A model generated the notes under the pieces. That model was not told the origin of the DNA. It searched no databases and worked only from the letters and a program-made list of their open reading frames with translations. Of a stretch of 15,823 nt of DNA, positions 15,201-15,823 are shown piece by piece (position 1 is the stretch's first letter; every line of letters starts with the position of its first letter). This DNA comes from an uncultured bacterium (GTDB taxonomy: Bacteria > Cyanobacteriota > Vampirovibrionia > Gastranaerophilales > Gastranaerophilaceae). Both the position numbers and the translations under genes were made by a program. The stretch is taken from the NCBI GenBank assembly GCA_949288685.1, contig CASELB010000150.1:1-15823 (forward strand), given 5' to 3'.

Positions 15201-15498
15201 TTATAATAACGTCTTAAGCCGCGGCAAAAATAATTCTTTATTTTTTATAACGCACCTTGCAAATTATTTAATTGCAGACTTAAACTCGACTCAAGAGAAT
15301 TATCAAGCAGCGCTGCAGGTGTTAACAAACTCTATAACTATTCTTGAAAGAACAGAAACACCATGTATACTTTTATTATACCTTTTCAAGAAAAAACTGG
15401 TTGAAATAGTAGAGCTGCAAAAATACGATATAGATATTTCTGCAGAAAAAGGTTTAATTGCACAAATAGAAAACGTATACAAAGGGCTTGCACGATAA
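12205..15498 (+). CDS. zinc-ribbon / degenerate cyclase-like / degenerate STAND-type ATPase / helical-repeat protein
   Basis: 1097 residues, no signal peptide or membrane helix. Three double zinc knuckles open the protein: cysteines 3/6 with 17/20, 28/31 with 40/43, and 51/54 with 65/68. Residues about 85-260 follow the class III nucleotidyl cyclase layout (FSALTLNCSNITKLT, YTENIFIL, AKGLQITADQ), but the metal-binding aspartates are missing. Residues about 305-640 follow the linked AAA-type ATPase: a Walker A position reading SLRGDSERELP (335-345) without GK[ST], a Walker B-like VIYIENFEYID (437-447), and a winged-helix end. The last 450 residues are helical, probably TPR-like. Family members with intact domains are signalling cyclases or regulators; here it is more likely a sensor or scaffold. 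The start is supported by cysteine 3 and by the promoter. It is divergent from the glycosyltransferase. Confidence 0.8.
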   Translation: MICPKCKKVIDDKSTVCPHCKKVLALACPRCGSLSESSTCNNCGYVILSKCSNCGTLNPTIKKICSKCGESTIVSAAKRLTENEKFSALTLNCSNITKLTRTLGNKKLVTKFLFKLKNMLSNFAKEEKAYFIMYTENIFILNFSNEISEFTSAQKAMKAAIKLINILCNLNRTLKKELMFTLEARITVEEKDLNTFFDLNEDTEKVKLLDLYTEQSSDAKGLQITADQYIYNYLRKEYAMDTLYSTERGGSVISYYALNTEKYIIPDKNDTEDAANLKSPAVKIVTKKELDFEQELYKKNIEGIKVSCNFEQMGAEKIYEYLQKINFQTGNRIISLRGDSERELPAATVEKIVRAKAPCYTIICSENMSMTPWGFFYELINELYQNSINKLSLDAKHDKLISSIINLAPPDFTNAESARLAYIETFLQFLTAIPQSVIYIENFEYIDVASRHILEEVFSKINRTKLSFIITNYKSYALQKVMPELLNSYYYTEIFIGQMNIEEAIGQLVESEDFKNTFYYKKIIDNAGSSYLYCVNAINYLKDCGIIISFNDKTVVTESKTVILPFNLEHLINTRLKRISKDTAKSLVLAYSYILGPVIETSALDKLGLNNPDSLRELENSGFIAIYGNRIYIQNYENLKKSFKTTLKPEVLKYLATNLNTKVFGTNNCNYSSVLCLEYLNDTSMAFSKLYELSIKTLQFGDYDTYLKMCIKLLKLLKELEKDIPEEELSEYQSDFYNNLTQLLYRYAPERIYPIAENLLQKAVKTNDTEKIVILSNMMLQGGLLTSNYTNTVTLLQNILERSEYRSLVDKSGEINYKIFSLSLVSLEIYFYLGLYDKCITVSSDLLAVLTHEKITKLKPEVFTEEQFFAHILDSLVYYLISLILTGSLNLEKYTTKIETATGRLPQSMPVLETVCKFLKGEPVEEITTVNEDEYYTLLSKLANAFIGFKGDYEIFAANIYDYKRTAAEESKTPYILLGDLLIGYAYKSLGGEEKAGHIYNNVLSRGKNNSLFFITHLANYLIADLNSTQENYQAALQVLTNSITILERTETPCILLLYLFKKKLVEIVELQKYDIDISAEKGLIAQIENVYKGLAR

Positions 15499-15510
15499 TC
15501 AATTTTTTAT

Positions 15511-15539
15511 TTGCATTATTCAGAATTTCCGATTATAAT
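15511..15539 (+). promoter_or_regulatory. strong promoter with no gene after it
   Basis: TTGCAT (15511-15516), a 17-bp spacer and a perfect TATAAT (15534-15539) give the best promoter match in the window. The predicted start is about 15546. It begins 12 bp after the stop of the 1097-aa gene, and no reading frame with a ribosome site follows in the remaining 277 bases, so its product is either an RNA or a gene beyond the edge with a long leader. Confidence 0.7.
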
Positions 15540-15545
15540 AAACAC

Positions 15546-15823
15546 AAAGGTAATTCACAGCCCGCGGGGGCAAAGAAGGAAATTCCCGGGGAATAAGCGA
15601 TTGGCGTTTAAATTATGCGCTGACGTCAAACAAGGGAAACACCTGAATAATGTTGACAGGACAGAACACGCAACTCTTGCGGGGTAAATGTTTGGTTTCA
15701 GGGTCTCAAGCAAAATCAGACAAAAAACCATGTCGTCCTGAACAAGCCGGGCAGAGGATGTAAGGCGAAGCCGTATCCGTTTATCGCGAGGCGGTTTCAG
15801 GGTCTAAAGCAAAATCTGACAAA
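15546..15823 (+). ncRNA. candidate structured RNA or long leader, truncated by the window edge
   Basis: This stretch after the promoter is richer in G+C than its surroundings (32 of 60 bases at 15721-15780) and dense in hairpins. They are GCCC-GCGG-GGGC (15560-15571), ATTCC-CGG-GGAAT (15582/86-15590/94), TTGGCGT with ACGTCAA (15601-15607 and 15623-15629, its one wobble being G-U only on the plus strand) and CGCAA-CTC-TTGCG (15669-15681). GGAT...ATCC (15756-15778) encloses GGC-GAA-GCC. I looked for tmRNA, RNase P, SRP, 6S and the commoner riboswitch cores and recognised none. From 15642 on it overlaps the tandem repeat units, so part of it may be a repeat element rather than a gene. Confidence 0.4.
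15642..15823. repeat. two tandem palindromic repeat units with a 31-base conserved end
   Basis: Each unit is CCTGAA, a variable middle of about 50 bases, then TTCAGG, followed by a conserved tail. Unit 1: CCTGAA 15642-15647, TTCAGG 15697-15702, tail to 15724. Unit 2: CCTGAA 15737-15742, TTCAGG 15796-15801, tail to 15823. The 31-base stretch 15694-15724 recurs at 15793-15823, offset 99, with two differences. The outer stem is identical, whereas the middles are unrelated. The TCCTGAAC...GTTTCAGG frame recalls dispersed palindromic (REP-like) elements known from many bacterial genomes; this is from memory, not a search. Confidence 0.7.

Noticed and set aside
15650..15763. A 37-codon ATG frame in the terminal region
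   Set aside because: It has no ribosome site and spans both hairpin units and the repeat; the sequence is better explained by RNA or repeat structure.
15694..15823. CRISPR array
   Set aside because: Only two copies of the 31-base repeat exist, 99 bases apart, with a 68-base intervening stretch that itself folds; no cas genes are near.
15546..15823. RNase P RNA or tmRNA
   Set aside because: A GGAAATTCCCGGG stretch and an ACAGAA recall RNase P words, but GAGGAAAGTCC, GGTAAGAGC and the normal spacing are missing; no tmRNA tag frame or tRNA-like ends were seen.

Overview
The window reads as chromosomal DNA of a low-G+C, gut-type bacterium using the standard code, Shine-Dalgarno starts and TATAAT-type promoters. 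The closest match I can offer is the non-photosynthetic cyanobacterial sister group (Gastranaerophilales / 'Melainabacteria'). The reasons are a small protein with an N-terminal SPEFKGK segment, a large HEXXH protein without a signal peptide, several TPR proteins, and dapA-secD-secF housekeeping genes. This assignment is inference from style, not from a marker gene.

Left third (1-4963, all minus strand). A promoter at 1596-1623 drives radical SAM protein -> 138-aa hypothetical -> CoA-binding acyl-CoA synthetase, which runs off the left edge. Upstream lies a second unit, dapA -> secD -> secF, with a promoter before dapA and a hairpin terminator after secF (1635-1668).

Middle (5064-8535). A six-TPR protein and an 841-aa HEXXH metalloprotease-like protein lie on the minus strand. 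Between dapA and the TPR gene is a candidate plus-strand small RNA. Its terminator hairpin sits inside the TPR coding end and pairs properly only on the plus strand.

Right half (8711-15823). Divergent from the metalloprotease is a translationally coupled pair of secreted paralogues (8711-10525). They converge, with a 26-bp 3' overlap, on a TPR-glycosyltransferase (10500-12131). Divergent from that is a 1097-aa protein (12205-15498) with three zinc ribbons, a decayed nucleotide-cyclase-like domain, a decayed signalling ATPase and a long helical tail. Its promoter places the predicted transcription start on the start codon, suggesting a leaderless mRNA.

The last 325 bases have no gene. They hold the cleanest promoter of the window (TTGCAT, 17 bp, TATAAT), followed by a G+C-richer, hairpin-dense stretch. 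Two tandem units there share a CCTGAA...TTCAGG stem and a 31-base direct repeat (29/31 identical). The second copy ends exactly at the last base of the window, as expected where an assembly breaks on a dispersed repeat. This end region and the 5.1-kb small RNA candidate are the least explained non-coding parts. The pseudo-enzyme sensor, the metalloprotease and the paralogue pair are the least explained proteins.
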